Of a DNA stretch of 23,435 nucleotides, positions 6,664 through 15,194 are shown in pieces. Numbering within the stretch: the stretch's first letter is position 1; every line of letters begins with the position of its first letter. The position numbers and the translations under genes are program-made. This stretch comes from a virus. Under the pieces are notes generated by a model, which had not been told where the DNA came from, did not search any database, and was given only the letters and a program-made list of their open reading frames with translations. The stretch is taken from positions 1 to 23,435 of the IMG/VR virus record IMGVR_UViG_3300047372_000205. One strand, written 5' to 3'.

Positions 6664-7713
6664 ATCCAAATTTCCTTTCACAGTGAAGTTATCACCGAAG
6701 AGCGCTGAGTTAGGCTCATCCTTAGGTGGGACGACTATATTACTATTTCCAATTGTAAACATTCTATTCGATTGTTTCTTACGTCTAGATACTCTCTTAA
6801 TCTGAGTTTCTGTATTCTGTAGATTACCTAAAGTGGCTGCTACTGCTGGATCTGAGCAACTTAAACCATCTTCAACTTTTATCCATTCAATACCGTTTGA
6901 TTCCCATTTAGCAGGATAATAACTATCATAATAAACATTAGGTGTAAAACCTGGATCGATAAACCCATTTGGATTTTCATAATCACCACATACAGCATTT
7001 GCATAATTAGTTCTTGTATACTTTCTATAAGTATCTTCTTCAAAATCAAATGAAGGTATAAACGAATTAATTTCTAAACTAAATGTTATTTTATGGTTTG
7101 CTTTATCATCAAATGAATATTCAATTGGACGTTCTTGTGTATAATCTTCTGGCATCATATACTCAGATGAGATTCTATAAGTACCCTCTTCTAAATGTCC
7201 AGCATCCACATGATAAAAATTAGCCTTATACATTTTTTTAACAATAGCCTCAGTAACTTTAAATAGATCTAACTGACTTGATACTAAAATCTCAATATCG
7301 ACTCCTAATACTACTGGAATCATCTCAAACTCAGCGACAAAGCCTTCCATTAGACCCTGCTCATTCATCATCGAGTATTGACCCATATTTCTTTTATTAA
7401 CTAGCTTAGCAGGGTCTACATTAAATGATGTTAGATTTACAATACCTCTTGGGATTTTATCATAATTACCATCTGCGAATTCACCATCAGGGTCACAGCC
7501 TAGCCCATTGACATTAGAGAATAAGAAATTATCTTTCATAAAATTCTCATCACCAGAAACTGCGTAAAAGAAGGGTACATCTACCTCGACTCTCTCATCA
7601 TTACTAATCTGTCTCCAAAAGCTTAATTTGCTATTGAGGTCTGCTAATAGTCCGACAACAACATGTCTAATAACTGAGTCGTCTTTATTAAATTTTAAAT
7701 TATATGTAGCCAT
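6655..7713 (-). CDS. Tail completion / sheath stabiliser gp15-like protein
   Basis: A 352-residue protein whose N-terminal 225 residues follow the layout of T4 gp15 (272). It has IRHVVVGLLADLNSKLSFWRQ (T4: RYATLMGDLFSNIQIKRQ), then VEVDVPFFYAVSGDENFMKD (T4: IRVPITYASKEHFMMK). A KIPRGIVNLTSFNVDPAKL strand follows (T4: ILPRINLHLVDFSY), then EFEMIPVVLGVDIEILVSSQLDLFKVTEAI (T4: YELSIFTRYEDDMFQIVEQI). KANFYHVD and ITFSLEINSFIPSFDFE come last. T4 gp15 caps the tail tube and sheath and binds the neck. The C-terminal third is a low-similarity extension with RRKKQ. The assignment is by eye, so moderate. A late-type motif ends 3 bases before its ATG and a terminator precedes that. Confidence 0.62.
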   Translation of the reverse strand: MATYNLKFNKDDSVIRHVVVGLLADLNSKLSFWRQISNDERVEVDVPFFYAVSGDENFMKDNFLFSNVNGLGCDPDGEFADGNYDKIPRGIVNLTSFNVDPAKLVNKRNMGQYSMMNEQGLMEGFVAEFEMIPVVLGVDIEILVSSQLDLFKVTEAIVKKMYKANFYHVDAGHLEEGTYRISSEYMMPEDYTQERPIEYSFDDKANHKITFSLEINSFIPSFDFEEDTYRKYTRTNYANAVCGDYENPNGFIDPGFTPNVYYDSYYPAKWESNGIEWIKVEDGLSCSDPAVAATLGNLQNTETQIKRVSRRKKQSNRMFTIGNSNIVVPPKDEPNSALFGDNFTVKGNLDDI

Positions 7714-7716
7714 AGA

Positions 7717-7725
7717 TTATATATC
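7717..7725 (-). promoter_or_regulatory. Late-type motif abutting the gp15-like start
   Basis: Minus strand GATATATAATCTATG: the core ends 3 bases before ATG 7713, the same spacing as at 2242-2250. It follows the terminator at 7742-7773, so a new promoter is needed about here. Confidence 0.55.
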
Positions 7726-7741
7726 AACCTTTACTGGTAAC

Positions 7742-7773
7742 AAAAATGGCCAATATTTCTATTGGCCATTTTT
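7742..7773 (-). terminator. Strong terminator after the 268-residue gene
   Basis: A perfect 14-base-pair stem, AAAAATGGCCAATA with its complement, around a TTTC loop, ending in a T run on the minus strand. It separates the 268-residue gene from the gp15-like gene. The A/T flanks also allow plus-strand function. Confidence 0.9.
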
Positions 7774-7794
7774 ACTTATTTTGGTTAAGTTCTA

Positions 7795-8601
7795 TTAATA
7801 ATTAGTGTCGCCACCATCACATACCACACCGGTTTGAGTTGCACTCCATGCAGGAACTGCATCACCGATTGGAGAAGGTGTTACGTCAACTAATCCAGCT
7901 TCAGATTGAGCTAAAGAACATATTTCTCTTGTTTGTCCAGCACCAAGTGGTGAAGAAGCTGACGCTGTTGTTGGATTTTCAATATCAGCTTGCTGTAGTG
8001 GATAATAGTTATACAGTACAGGATCTCCACTTTCGTTAAGTAGTGTCCAAATTCTACCATTGTAACTTGTAAGTGTAGTTGTAGTTGTAGTTGCCTCAGC
8101 TACAAAGTTAGTATAATAATCTAGGTTACTATCTGCCCAAGTTTTCCATGTTGCTGCAGGAGCCTTGTCTTGGGGCATTGACCCGTTATTAAGTACATTT
8201 CCGGCGTCTTCATTTAACTGCTTAATATGTTGAATTGCTGCAACAAAAGCATCATTACCAGTTCCAGCTTTAAATCTAATATACGCGTTGCTTTCTTCTA
8301 ACTGAGGATTGTCCGCATTATCAGGCGGAGGTGTAGGTTGTGTACCTGTTGTTGTAGATAATTGAGGTTGTCCTTCATTATTACAAATTAAATATGCTAT
8401 GTGCCATGCAAATCCTGCTCTAGCTTCATTTATCCCGTTAATCCAATAAGAATCAGTTAATCCTGAATAGACATTAGATTCTGCTTGTTGATTAGCACGA
8501 ATTAATCTAGTATTAGGCCCATAGGCTGTATAATTTGAAGGTGCTGAATGAACGGTACCTGTGAAAACAGACCATATTCTTGAATTGGTGTTGGTAGCCA
8601 T
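7795..8601 (-). CDS. Thr/Ser/Asn-rich virion-surface-type protein, unrecognised
   Basis: A 268-residue protein with no recognised domain. It is rich in Thr, Ser, Asn, Gln and Ala, includes a linker TTTGTQPTPPPDNADN near 85-100 and a poly-Thr run, and ends in GVVCDGGDTNY. NSRIWSVF near the N-terminus and NGRIWTLL after the poly-Thr run, both followed by an NY(T/Y) about 10-15 residues on, hint at a weak internal duplication. There is no signal peptide. A late-type motif 27 bases upstream and a strong terminator downstream make it a single-gene late unit, which suits an abundant virion protein such as a decoration or fibre component. The function is inferred only from context and composition. 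Confidence 0.78.
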   Translation of the reverse strand: MATNTNSRIWSVFTGTVHSAPSNYTAYGPNTRLIRANQQAESNVYSGLTDSYWINGINEARAGFAWHIAYLICNNEGQPQLSTTTGTQPTPPPDNADNPQLEESNAYIRFKAGTGNDAFVAAIQHIKQLNEDAGNVLNNGSMPQDKAPAATWKTWADSNLDYYTNFVAEATTTTTTLTSYNGRIWTLLNESGDPVLYNYYPLQQADIENPTTASASSPLGAGQTREICSLAQSEAGLVDVTPSPIGDAVPAWSATQTGVVCDGGDTNY

Positions 8602-8628
8602 AATTAGTTTTTAATCTTTTTTGTTTTA

Positions 8629-8637
8629 TTATATATC
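8629..8637 (-). promoter_or_regulatory. Late-promoter-like motif before the 268-residue gene
   Basis: Minus strand GGGGATATATAATAAAAC, beginning 5 bases after the gp46 stop and 28 bases before ATG 8601. It extends the match seen before the protease-scaffold gene (GATATATAATAAAA in both). Confidence 0.62.
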
Positions 8638-8641
8638 CCCG

Positions 8642-10312
8642 TTAATCTATACTTTCGATAGTAAACTTAGAGAAGCCATTCTCTCTATATATTTGAATCT
8701 TCTTATCAAATATCTCATGAGGTAACACAGAGTGGTTGATTACAAAAGTATTTATCTTATGTTCTTTGATAACTTGATTAAGTATCTTAAGAATATTATA
8801 GACTCCATCATGGTCTACAGAAGATAATAACTCATCTAAGAAAAGAAGGTTTAGTTGCGGGAACCTTAGTTTTAGTATTTTAATAATAGCAACAATAACA
8901 ATAAAGTCTGCCTTCTTACGCTCACCTGTTGAAAGTGTCATTGGATTAATATCTTCACCAAGGTGGTTAATAATACAATTAAACTTTTCATCAAATCTAA
9001 TATGGAATTGTAGGTGCATGGTTTGAGCCATGGCTGCAATATTAGTATTAAGTCCTGGTAGAATAGTTTTAACTGCTAAATTCTTAACACCATCTTCACC
9101 TAATACTTGTTCTACGATTTCCATAAAGTTATAGTCACCATTTAACTGGTCTTTACTTGCAGATTTCTCAGCCTCCTTCTCTTCAAACTCTGTAATAAGT
9201 CCTCTTAAGTGATCGAAGTCAGCTCCTTCTGGAGTATCTTTTAACTTCATTAATTCCGCCTTAAGACCACGCATCGTTACTTTATTATCTGAGATCTGAC
9301 CTTCTAAATCTAGTTTAGCAGTTCTAGCCTTTAAAACTTTATCTTGTAGAGCATCCATCTCTGTTTTAATAGACTTAATATCATTTGTACTGGCATCAAT
9401 CTTTTCAGTAAAAGAATCTTTTTGTTTTACGTGCCAATCAGAAGTTAACTTAGTTTCACAAGTTGGACAATGCCCACTTTCATATAACTTTAACTTCTTA
9501 TTTAGATAATCAATCTCTCTTTTAATATCCCCAGCCTCAGTTCTCTTTTCATTGTATTCTTTATTGAACTTATTCATCGCATCTTCTTCCTTCGTACGAT
9601 TAGCTTCAATATCTAATACAGTTTCATGTAGAGTAACTAATTGGTCTTTTAATTCTTGGATCTTAGATTTATTTGCAGTTTTAGATTCTGCAAGTAGAGT
9701 ATTTAATTTACCTTTAACTGATCCAATTGAATTCATTATCTCATTTAACTCAGCATCATAAGCATCAATATCAAATTTAATATCTCTACGTTCGTCTTTG
9801 ATTTGCCTTTGCATATCATTAAGAATAGAGAAACCAAACATCCTATCGATAATCTGCTTCTTGTCTTGATTTGACATAGTTAAAAATGATTTAAAATCAT
9901 TTACTGATAGGATAATTATATTTTTAAATACATGATATGGAATACCGAATACTTCATCTTCTAAATACTCTTGTACAGATTTCTTACCTGCTTTATCAAA
10001 CTCAACTCCATTAATTAAGACGCTAAATCTATTTGGTGCAATACCACGCTCTATTTCTATAGCCATAGTACCACATTGTAAACCAATCTTTACATGAAGT
10101 TCTTTGTTAATACGATTAGGTAGGTCTGCTAATTTAACACCTTCTACTTTTCCATATAGAGCATAGATAATAGCATTAGCAATAGTAGTTTTACCATCAC
10201 CATTTTTACCTAGAGTTAAAAATAACTCAGATGTATCTTGTTTAAAATCTATTCGTTGTCTTTGGTTTCCGTATGAAGCAAAGTTCTTAAACTCAATATA
10301 GTCTATTCTCAT
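8642..10312 (-). CDS. gp46: Recombination nuclease ATPase subunit gp46 (SbcC/Rad50-like)
   Basis: A 556-residue ABC-type ATPase. It shows Walker A GKNGDGKT at 35-42, a long coiled-coil on both sides of a zinc-hook CPTC at 282-285, the signature LSTGERKKADF from 460, Walker B LLFLDE at 489-494, an Asp-loop SSVD and a switch His in VINHS. Length agrees with T4 gp46 (560). With gp47 it forms the Mre11/Rad50-type complex that resects ends for recombination-dependent replication and host DNA breakdown. Its ATG overlaps the gp47 stop by one base, so production of the two subunits is coupled. Confidence 0.94.
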   Translation of the reverse strand: MRIDYIEFKNFASYGNQRQRIDFKQDTSELFLTLGKNGDGKTTIANAIIYALYGKVEGVKLADLPNRINKELHVKIGLQCGTMAIEIERGIAPNRFSVLINGVEFDKAGKKSVQEYLEDEVFGIPYHVFKNIIILSVNDFKSFLTMSNQDKKQIIDRMFGFSILNDMQRQIKDERRDIKFDIDAYDAELNEIMNSIGSVKGKLNTLLAESKTANKSKIQELKDQLVTLHETVLDIEANRTKEEDAMNKFNKEYNEKRTEAGDIKREIDYLNKKLKLYESGHCPTCETKLTSDWHVKQKDSFTEKIDASTNDIKSIKTEMDALQDKVLKARTAKLDLEGQISDNKVTMRGLKAELMKLKDTPEGADFDHLRGLITEFEEKEAEKSASKDQLNGDYNFMEIVEQVLGEDGVKNLAVKTILPGLNTNIAAMAQTMHLQFHIRFDEKFNCIINHLGEDINPMTLSTGERKKADFIVIVAIIKILKLRFPQLNLLFLDELLSSVDHDGVYNILKILNQVIKEHKINTFVINHSVLPHEIFDKKIQIYRENGFSKFTIESID

Positions 10313-11427
10313 TATTTGTCGGTGTCATAATTGTAAGCACATTGCGTATACAATTGTTTTAACTTGCTCTTTAGTTTTAGAGCTAAATCCTCGTCTTGTT
10401 TCATACCATCAATATACATATTGCAAAGATTAAGAATATTGTAATTCTTGTACATCTCTTCAATTTCATTAATGTCATAAAAGTCTTTATCGATATATGA
10501 ATCTTCTTCATAAATATTCGGTTCTAACTTTCTAGAAATATTTTGAATTTCATTAACCAACTGGCTCAATGCATTGGTTGTAGCGATTTGCGATGGTACG
10601 AATAGATCTACAAAGTTATTTTCTATTTGCTCCTTAAACTTGCCAAGAGGCATATCATATAGCGCTTTAATATTGTATCTTAAAAACTTAGGGGAAATAT
10701 GATTCTCAAAGAAAGTCTCTTCCATTGTTTCTAGATTAACTAGGTCAAATCCTTTCGTATTATCTCTATCAGATCTTGTTAATTGATATGGTACACCGAC
10801 CATTAGTAGTTTACCTCTTTCCTGTCTAAAGTGAATATGACCAGAGTAAACTCTTGTATATTTGTCATAGATGTTAGAATCTGTACCATGCTCATTTTTA
10901 ACTTTAGCATTAAGGTAAATACCTCTAACTTCTGAGTGACAATATACAATATCTGCTTGTGGATAATCTGCTAGAGTTTCTGCTTCATGTTCTGCATCTC
11001 TTCTCCACGGCATTAATAATATATTCTTACCAGACCAATTTAAAAGTTCTGGCTCTTTGTAAACCTGTACATTAGGAATCCATTTTAAACTATCGATTGA
11101 TGAAATATCATTTGAATTCTTAGCCCAAATATCATGGTTACCACAAATTACATAACATGGTAGAATTTGACCTAGTCTTTCAAATAGATCCACGGCATAG
11201 CTTAATACCTTAATATTAATAGACTGTCTATTATCAAAGGTATCTCCTACTTGTACTAATACATCACCTGGTTGTACATGCTTCTTCAATGTTGGGATAA
11301 ACATATTCTCGAAGAAGTCTTTTTGGATATTTAGCCACTCGACCGAGTTTGCTCTTACACCAAAGTGTAAGTCTCCAAGGACCCATACTCTTTTGGCTCC
11401 CTGTTTAATTACCTTGGGTTCAATCAT
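10312..11427 (-). CDS. gp47: Recombination nuclease subunit gp47 (SbcD/Mre11-like)
   Basis: A 371-residue calcineurin-like metallophosphoesterase with the full motif series: GDLHFG (18-23), GDTFDNR (61-67), GNHD (96-99), CHSEVRG (163-169) and GHIHF (196-200). These supply the two-metal site of Mre11-type nucleases. The C-terminal third is helical and acidic and probably binds gp46. T4 gp47 is 339 residues. The start abuts the stop of the 144-residue gene (TAA followed by ATG). The assignment is firm. Confidence 0.94.
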   Translation of the reverse strand: MIEPKVIKQGAKRVWVLGDLHFGVRANSVEWLNIQKDFFENMFIPTLKKHVQPGDVLVQVGDTFDNRQSINIKVLSYAVDLFERLGQILPCYVICGNHDIWAKNSNDISSIDSLKWIPNVQVYKEPELLNWSGKNILLMPWRRDAEHEAETLADYPQADIVYCHSEVRGIYLNAKVKNEHGTDSNIYDKYTRVYSGHIHFRQERGKLLMVGVPYQLTRSDRDNTKGFDLVNLETMEETFFENHISPKFLRYNIKALYDMPLGKFKEQIENNFVDLFVPSQIATTNALSQLVNEIQNISRKLEPNIYEEDSYIDKDFYDINEIEEMYKNYNILNLCNMYIDGMKQDEDLALKLKSKLKQLYTQCAYNYDTDK

Positions 11428-11862
11428 TTAAAATAACTTTTTAATGTTCTTCTTTTCTAAAATACCTGTTTTTCTATCTAGCTCTTGAATAAGATCTTCC
11501 TTATATACATTTGAAAGTGAACTATAGAATTTTACAGGTCTAATATCAAAGTAAATACACATTTCACTAAAAATATCGATGCGACTCCATTTAGCCTGCA
11601 TCTCACCTATAATATAGCCGTAAACTTCATTAATATCAGTCTTTCTTAGTTTATTACATTTACCTAGTTCGTCTACCTCATTAAAAATTTTAAACCTAGA
11701 AACTGTAATTAGATCATGTATCGTACGAGCTATCATCTCGTAATGAATCTTTTCCTCTTCGTCTAGTTCTTCTCTTAATGATGGATCCAAATCAAAACTA
11801 ATATTACTTAGTTCAAATTCTGGTGTGTCAAAACTGTTATTAAAAATTTTATCATTTGCCAT
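11428..11862 (-). CDS. Small helical protein, candidate gp33-like late co-activator
   Basis: A 144-residue protein. An acidic N-terminal region (LDPSLREELDEEEKIHYE) is followed by predicted helices, including INEVYGYIIGEMQAKWSRIDIFSEM. Then come CIYFDIRPVKFYSSL, YKEDLIQELDRKTGIL and a basic tail ending NIKKLF. This helix order resembles T4 gp33, where a YxEA helix, an ENxIPE turn and an IxEKIQxEA helix lead to a hydrophobic clamp-binding tail (LDFLL). gp33 bridges RNA polymerase and the sliding clamp in late transcription. The similarity is weak and judged by eye. The position between helicase and gp47 does not match T4 gp33, so an unrelated replication accessory protein remains possible. Confidence 0.75.
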   Translation of the reverse strand: MANDKIFNNSFDTPEFELSNISFDLDPSLREELDEEEKIHYEMIARTIHDLITVSRFKIFNEVDELGKCNKLRKTDINEVYGYIIGEMQAKWSRIDIFSEMCIYFDIRPVKFYSSLSNVYKEDLIQELDRKTGILEKKNIKKLF

Positions 11863-11879
11863 ATTTAATTTTGTTTATT

Positions 11880-13196
11880 TTAAATGCTATGAATGCTAGA
11901 AGTACTAATATCTTCTGTTTCTATTAATCGCATAAAGTTATAGTCAACATTCAACTTACATTTATTTCCTTTACCCTCACCATCTCTAATCTTAAGTACC
12001 TTTAACCAATACTCTTGGTTAGCACGCATTAAGTCGTCTTGAATAATACCAAGCATTACGTCAGCTGTATGTGAAAGACCTGCAGATTCTGCAACGTCTG
12101 ACATGGAAATATCTGAAGAATTATAGCCGTTTCTGTTTATTTGAGTTGCTGTGACGATCAACCAATTGTTACGAATACCCATAGCACGAAGGTCCTCTGC
12201 AATTTGCTTGATCTTCATATATGTATTCTCCGTATTTTGGTTACGATAATTGGCTAAGATGTTAATATAGTCAATTACAACTGCGCCTACTTTAATCTGT
12301 AACTCCTCTTCTATTTGTGCAACGTAAGCTTCAATATCTAAGACTGTAGCTTGTGATGTTGGAAATTGTTTTACATAAAGATTTCCAGGTGGAGTAAATC
12401 CATCTCCAACCGTTTCTAATCTTCTTTTAATGTGGTCTCTATTTTTTGCCTTCTCAGCATAATCATTAATATTAATATTAAGAAGGTTCGAACCAATTCT
12501 TTTTACAAATTTATGGGCTGCCATTTCCGCAGTAATTACTACAGTATTAGTTCCCATCTTAACAAAGTTAGCTGCGTCGTTTGCTAAGTAAATAGATTTA
12601 CCAATATTCTGTTCACCAGCATAAACTACAAGGTTACCGCCTTTGTCATAACCACCGCCTAACATTCTATCTAAGAAATTGTAACCTGTACTAACTTTCT
12701 CAGATTCTTTCTGGTCGTGGGCATCAAAATCAAAGAAGTTAAGACCAAGATCAGAATTAAATGTTAGGTTATTTCTATCGTTAATTAAACCCTTTACTTT
12801 GGTTACGATAGCTTCTACGTTTTCTGGATTAACATCAGTGGTTTTAATATACTCAATTGTATCTGTCAATGAGTTATTAAACGTTCTCCACTTAATCCAA
12901 GCTTCTGCAGTATTAGTTAGCCACTCTTCATCGTATTTGTCTAGGTCTACATCAAAGATCATATCTAAGATACCATCTGAAACTCTCTCCTTAGACTTAG
13001 GATGATTTTGAACTAATAACTTTAAATTCTCTCTAGTTGGAGTCTCATTAAATTTAGCATAGAACTTATTAGCTAAAAAACTTAAGGCATCAATTTCTTC
13101 TGAAGTATAGAAGTTAAATTTAATTGCCTGTAGGTATTTTGGCTTCTCTAATGAGAGTCTAAAGAATATTTTTTCAAAGTCTTGTCCGAACTGCAT
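11880..13196 (-). CDS. gp41: Replicative DNA helicase gp41 (DnaB-type)
   Basis: A 438-residue protein with a short helical N-terminal domain (1-150) and a RecA-fold core. Seen are STGYNFLDRMLGGGYDKG (169-186), Walker A GEQNIGKS (194-201), the TAEMA segment (222-226) used by DnaB-family enzymes, Walker B VVIDY (306-310), and a TATQINR then SAGLSHTADVMLGI stretch. The length is close to T4 gp41 (475). It would unwind the fork 5' to 3' as a hexamer. No primase gene is visible in the window. The 2OG oxygenase gene ends 14 bases upstream and the 144-residue gene follows after 17 bases. Confidence 0.93.
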   Translation of the reverse strand: MQFGQDFEKIFFRLSLEKPKYLQAIKFNFYTSEEIDALSFLANKFYAKFNETPTRENLKLLVQNHPKSKERVSDGILDMIFDVDLDKYDEEWLTNTAEAWIKWRTFNNSLTDTIEYIKTTDVNPENVEAIVTKVKGLINDRNNLTFNSDLGLNFFDFDAHDQKESEKVSTGYNFLDRMLGGGYDKGGNLVVYAGEQNIGKSIYLANDAANFVKMGTNTVVITAEMAAHKFVKRIGSNLLNININDYAEKAKNRDHIKRRLETVGDGFTPPGNLYVKQFPTSQATVLDIEAYVAQIEEELQIKVGAVVIDYINILANYRNQNTENTYMKIKQIAEDLRAMGIRNNWLIVTATQINRNGYNSSDISMSDVAESAGLSHTADVMLGIIQDDLMRANQEYWLKVLKIRDGEGKGNKCKLNVDYNFMRLIETEDISTSSIHSI

Positions 13197-13210
13197 ATTA
13201 TTGTTTTTAC

Positions 13211-13789
13211 TTATTCTATGATTAATTCACCGATTTGTTTAGAATATGGTTCCTTTTCCCATAGATTAATTGCTATTGCCTTTCTAGTACCGCGTGTAAC
13301 TTGCTGTACTGTATGTGGATCTTGTCCAGCTTGAAATATGATAAATCTATTAGGTCTTGCTTTGATGATCTCTGGGGTTGATTCTCGGCCATCTGCATAT
13401 ATAGCTAATTCACCGCCATCAAAATCTTGTCCTGGTGGATAATATACACTACCTATTAATGGACTTACAACTTCTTTTGTTTTTTGCCACCACGCTTCAT
13501 CTTTATCAAAATGGATTGGTAGATTATTAATATAACCGTCGTTTAGATTATCTGCAGACTGGTGTCCAGTCCAATATTCAAACCCATCTATATTAAATTG
13601 CTCGCTAATAGGACAGTGGTCTCCCCAGACATATTGAATTATACGTTGAGTTGTATTTTTAGCCGGAGTATTCCACCAGCCGCTATACCATTTGTATGCG
13701 CCAGGATCTTTAAAGATCTGACTATAATTCTGTTCTATTTCTTTTAATAGATTTTCATCTTTAATAAAATTATCAAATACTGCTATCAT
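13211..13789 (-). CDS. 2-oxoglutarate/Fe(II)-dependent oxygenase (prolyl-hydroxylase-like)
   Basis: A 192-residue protein with the double-stranded beta-helix signature. The metal triad is His93 and Asp95 in PIHFDKD and His159 in DPHTVQQV; Arg169 in GTRKAIAINLW is the expected 2-oxoglutarate anchor. GGELAIY and a YYPPG turn match prolyl-4-hydroxylase-type members. Such genes are common in marine T4-like phages, mostly with unknown substrates (protein side chains, small molecules, or nucleic acid). It overlaps the 99-residue gene by 4 bases (ATGA) and sits between uvsX and helicase, so it is expressed with DNA-metabolism genes. The substrate cannot be told from the sequence. Confidence 0.85.
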   Translation of the reverse strand: MIAVFDNFIKDENLLKEIEQNYSQIFKDPGAYKWYSGWWNTPAKNTTQRIIQYVWGDHCPISEQFNIDGFEYWTGHQSADNLNDGYINNLPIHFDKDEAWWQKTKEVVSPLIGSVYYPPGQDFDGGELAIYADGRESTPEIIKARPNRFIIFQAGQDPHTVQQVTRGTRKAIAINLWEKEPYSKQIGELIIE

Positions 13790-14085
13790 TCAAATGGGTT
13801 AATTAAGATTTTAAAAGCCTCTTTACCAGGCTCTTCATTTGTTTGTTCACATAAACCTAATATTACCAATTCTTTTGCAGATTCTAAAATTTTATCTGGA
13901 TCTGATTCTGGGAATCTATAAGTTTTTAATGCGTGGTAGGTAAAGCTACCTTTATATCTGTCAGGATTTCTATTGCAGAGTTTTACTTCAGCTTGTAAAA
14001 CGTCTAGCGCCGTAGGATAATCTGGTAGATCTTTTTCTATCCCTAGGATATACTTGATCGGCAGTTTATCTTTATTCAACTTCAT
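13786..14085 (-). CDS. Small protein, unrecognised, possibly winged-helix
   Basis: A 99-residue protein with no family I recognise. The C-terminal half, helix-rich and followed by GLCEQTNEEPGKEAFKILI, could form a helix-turn-helix with a beta wing, but this is only a secondary-structure guess. It overlaps the end of uvsX by 14 bases and the oxygenase start by 4 bases, so it is part of the same operon. A recombination accessory role is possible; it does not resemble T4 UvsY. Confidence 0.7.
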   Translation of the reverse strand: MKLNKDKLPIKYILGIEKDLPDYPTALDVLQAEVKLCNRNPDRYKGSFTYHALKTYRFPESDPDKILESAKELVILGLCEQTNEEPGKEAFKILINPFE

Positions 14086-15187
14086 TCTCTGCTTCTAGTA
14101 ACTCGTCTACGTTTAGCTCTCTATGTTCAGTGCTATAATTGAATATTGGCTGAATTCTCTTTTCAATCTTTTGTAGAATCTCTTCTGTAAATACTTTGCT
14201 AGTAAAGAATTCTGCATTAGGAACTGCTTCGTCTAGGTGTTTACAAATCCAGCCTCTTGCAGTGGCCTTAGGTGTTTTAACTCCCTTTTCAATACTACCT
14301 TTTGCAATACCTATTTCTTCCCAATCAATATATTGTTCTAGGCCAACATATCTGTTCATACCTTCTGTAAAATGTAAGTGGAACTTAATTGGATGTGGTT
14401 TTGCAAATCTGTTTTTATTTGGTTTTGCAGTTACAATAATACCAGTCTTTTCACCGCCCTCTTTAAGTTGTGCTTTACCTAAGAATAAAACTATTGAAGC
14501 TGCATATTCTGGTCCAGTACCACCACCTGCTACCGTTTGTGAAATAAACGATTGTGTTTGGTATGTGTGATTAGTAAAGATAAATGGTATTTTAAGATCT
14601 GCTAAAGGCGTCATAATAATTCTAAAGATAGACTTTAAGATTTTAGATCTAGTCATATCTGATTTTTCAGAACCGGATTTAGCATCTTCAATTTCTTTTG
14701 CAGTTGCTAAGTTACCAGCTGAATCTAAGATAATCATTACTTTAGGAGTTTCACCACCAGCTCTTTTTACCTCTTGCATTTTAGAAGTAATCGTAGTTAC
14801 TGATTGGCGAAAATCTTGTACTGTATTACATGGTTGGTAATTGACTTTATTAGTATCAATACCAAACTTCTTCATTAGCTCTCTATCAACTGCTGCTTCT
14901 GAATCATAAAAGATAACACTATAACCCATATCAATTGCTCTTGCAATCGAGTTTAAGATTAAGTATGTTTTACCAGTTCCTGAAGGACCCGCAATCGAAC
15001 ATGATCTATTGTTAGGCCATCCACCAAATAGTGAACCACTAACACATGCGTTTAAATGATAATTACCAGTATCGATCCATTCTGTAACTTCACTAAAGCT
15101 AGAATGTTCCATAACTGAACCTAGCGGATTAATATCTGCTAATTCTTTATTAATGTCATCAAAACTAAATGATTTCTTTTTTGCCAT
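14072..15187 (-). CDS. uvsX: Recombinase UvsX (RecA-like)
   Basis: A 371-residue RecA-family ATPase. It shows Walker A GPSGTGKT (67-74), the catalytic-Glu segment FYDSEAAVD (Glu97), Walker B MIILDSAGN from 151, the NHTYQTQSF segment and a Gly-rich loop GGGTGPEYAAS typical of DNA-binding loop 2 in UvsX. It would form filaments on ssDNA and drive strand invasion for recombination-dependent replication and repair. Length is close to T4 UvsX (391). The C-terminus is acidic (ELLEAENEVE), as in RecA. An AT-rich leader resembling that of the clamp gene precedes it. Confidence 0.92.
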   Translation of the reverse strand: MAKKKSFSFDDINKELADINPLGSVMEHSSFSEVTEWIDTGNYHLNACVSGSLFGGWPNNRSCSIAGPSGTGKTYLILNSIARAIDMGYSVIFYDSEAAVDRELMKKFGIDTNKVNYQPCNTVQDFRQSVTTITSKMQEVKRAGGETPKVMIILDSAGNLATAKEIEDAKSGSEKSDMTRSKILKSIFRIIMTPLADLKIPFIFTNHTYQTQSFISQTVAGGGTGPEYAASIVLFLGKAQLKEGGEKTGIIVTAKPNKNRFAKPHPIKFHLHFTEGMNRYVGLEQYIDWEEIGIAKGSIEKGVKTPKATARGWICKHLDEAVPNAEFFTSKVFTEEILQKIEKRIQPIFNYSTEHRELNVDELLEAENEVE

Positions 15188-15194
15188 TATATTC

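Noticed and set aside
14196-14570. Plus-strand 124-codon open frame opposite uvsX, and similar plus-strand frames across the window.
   Set aside because: They lie entirely inside strong minus-strand genes, lack plausible leaders and have no recognisable domains.
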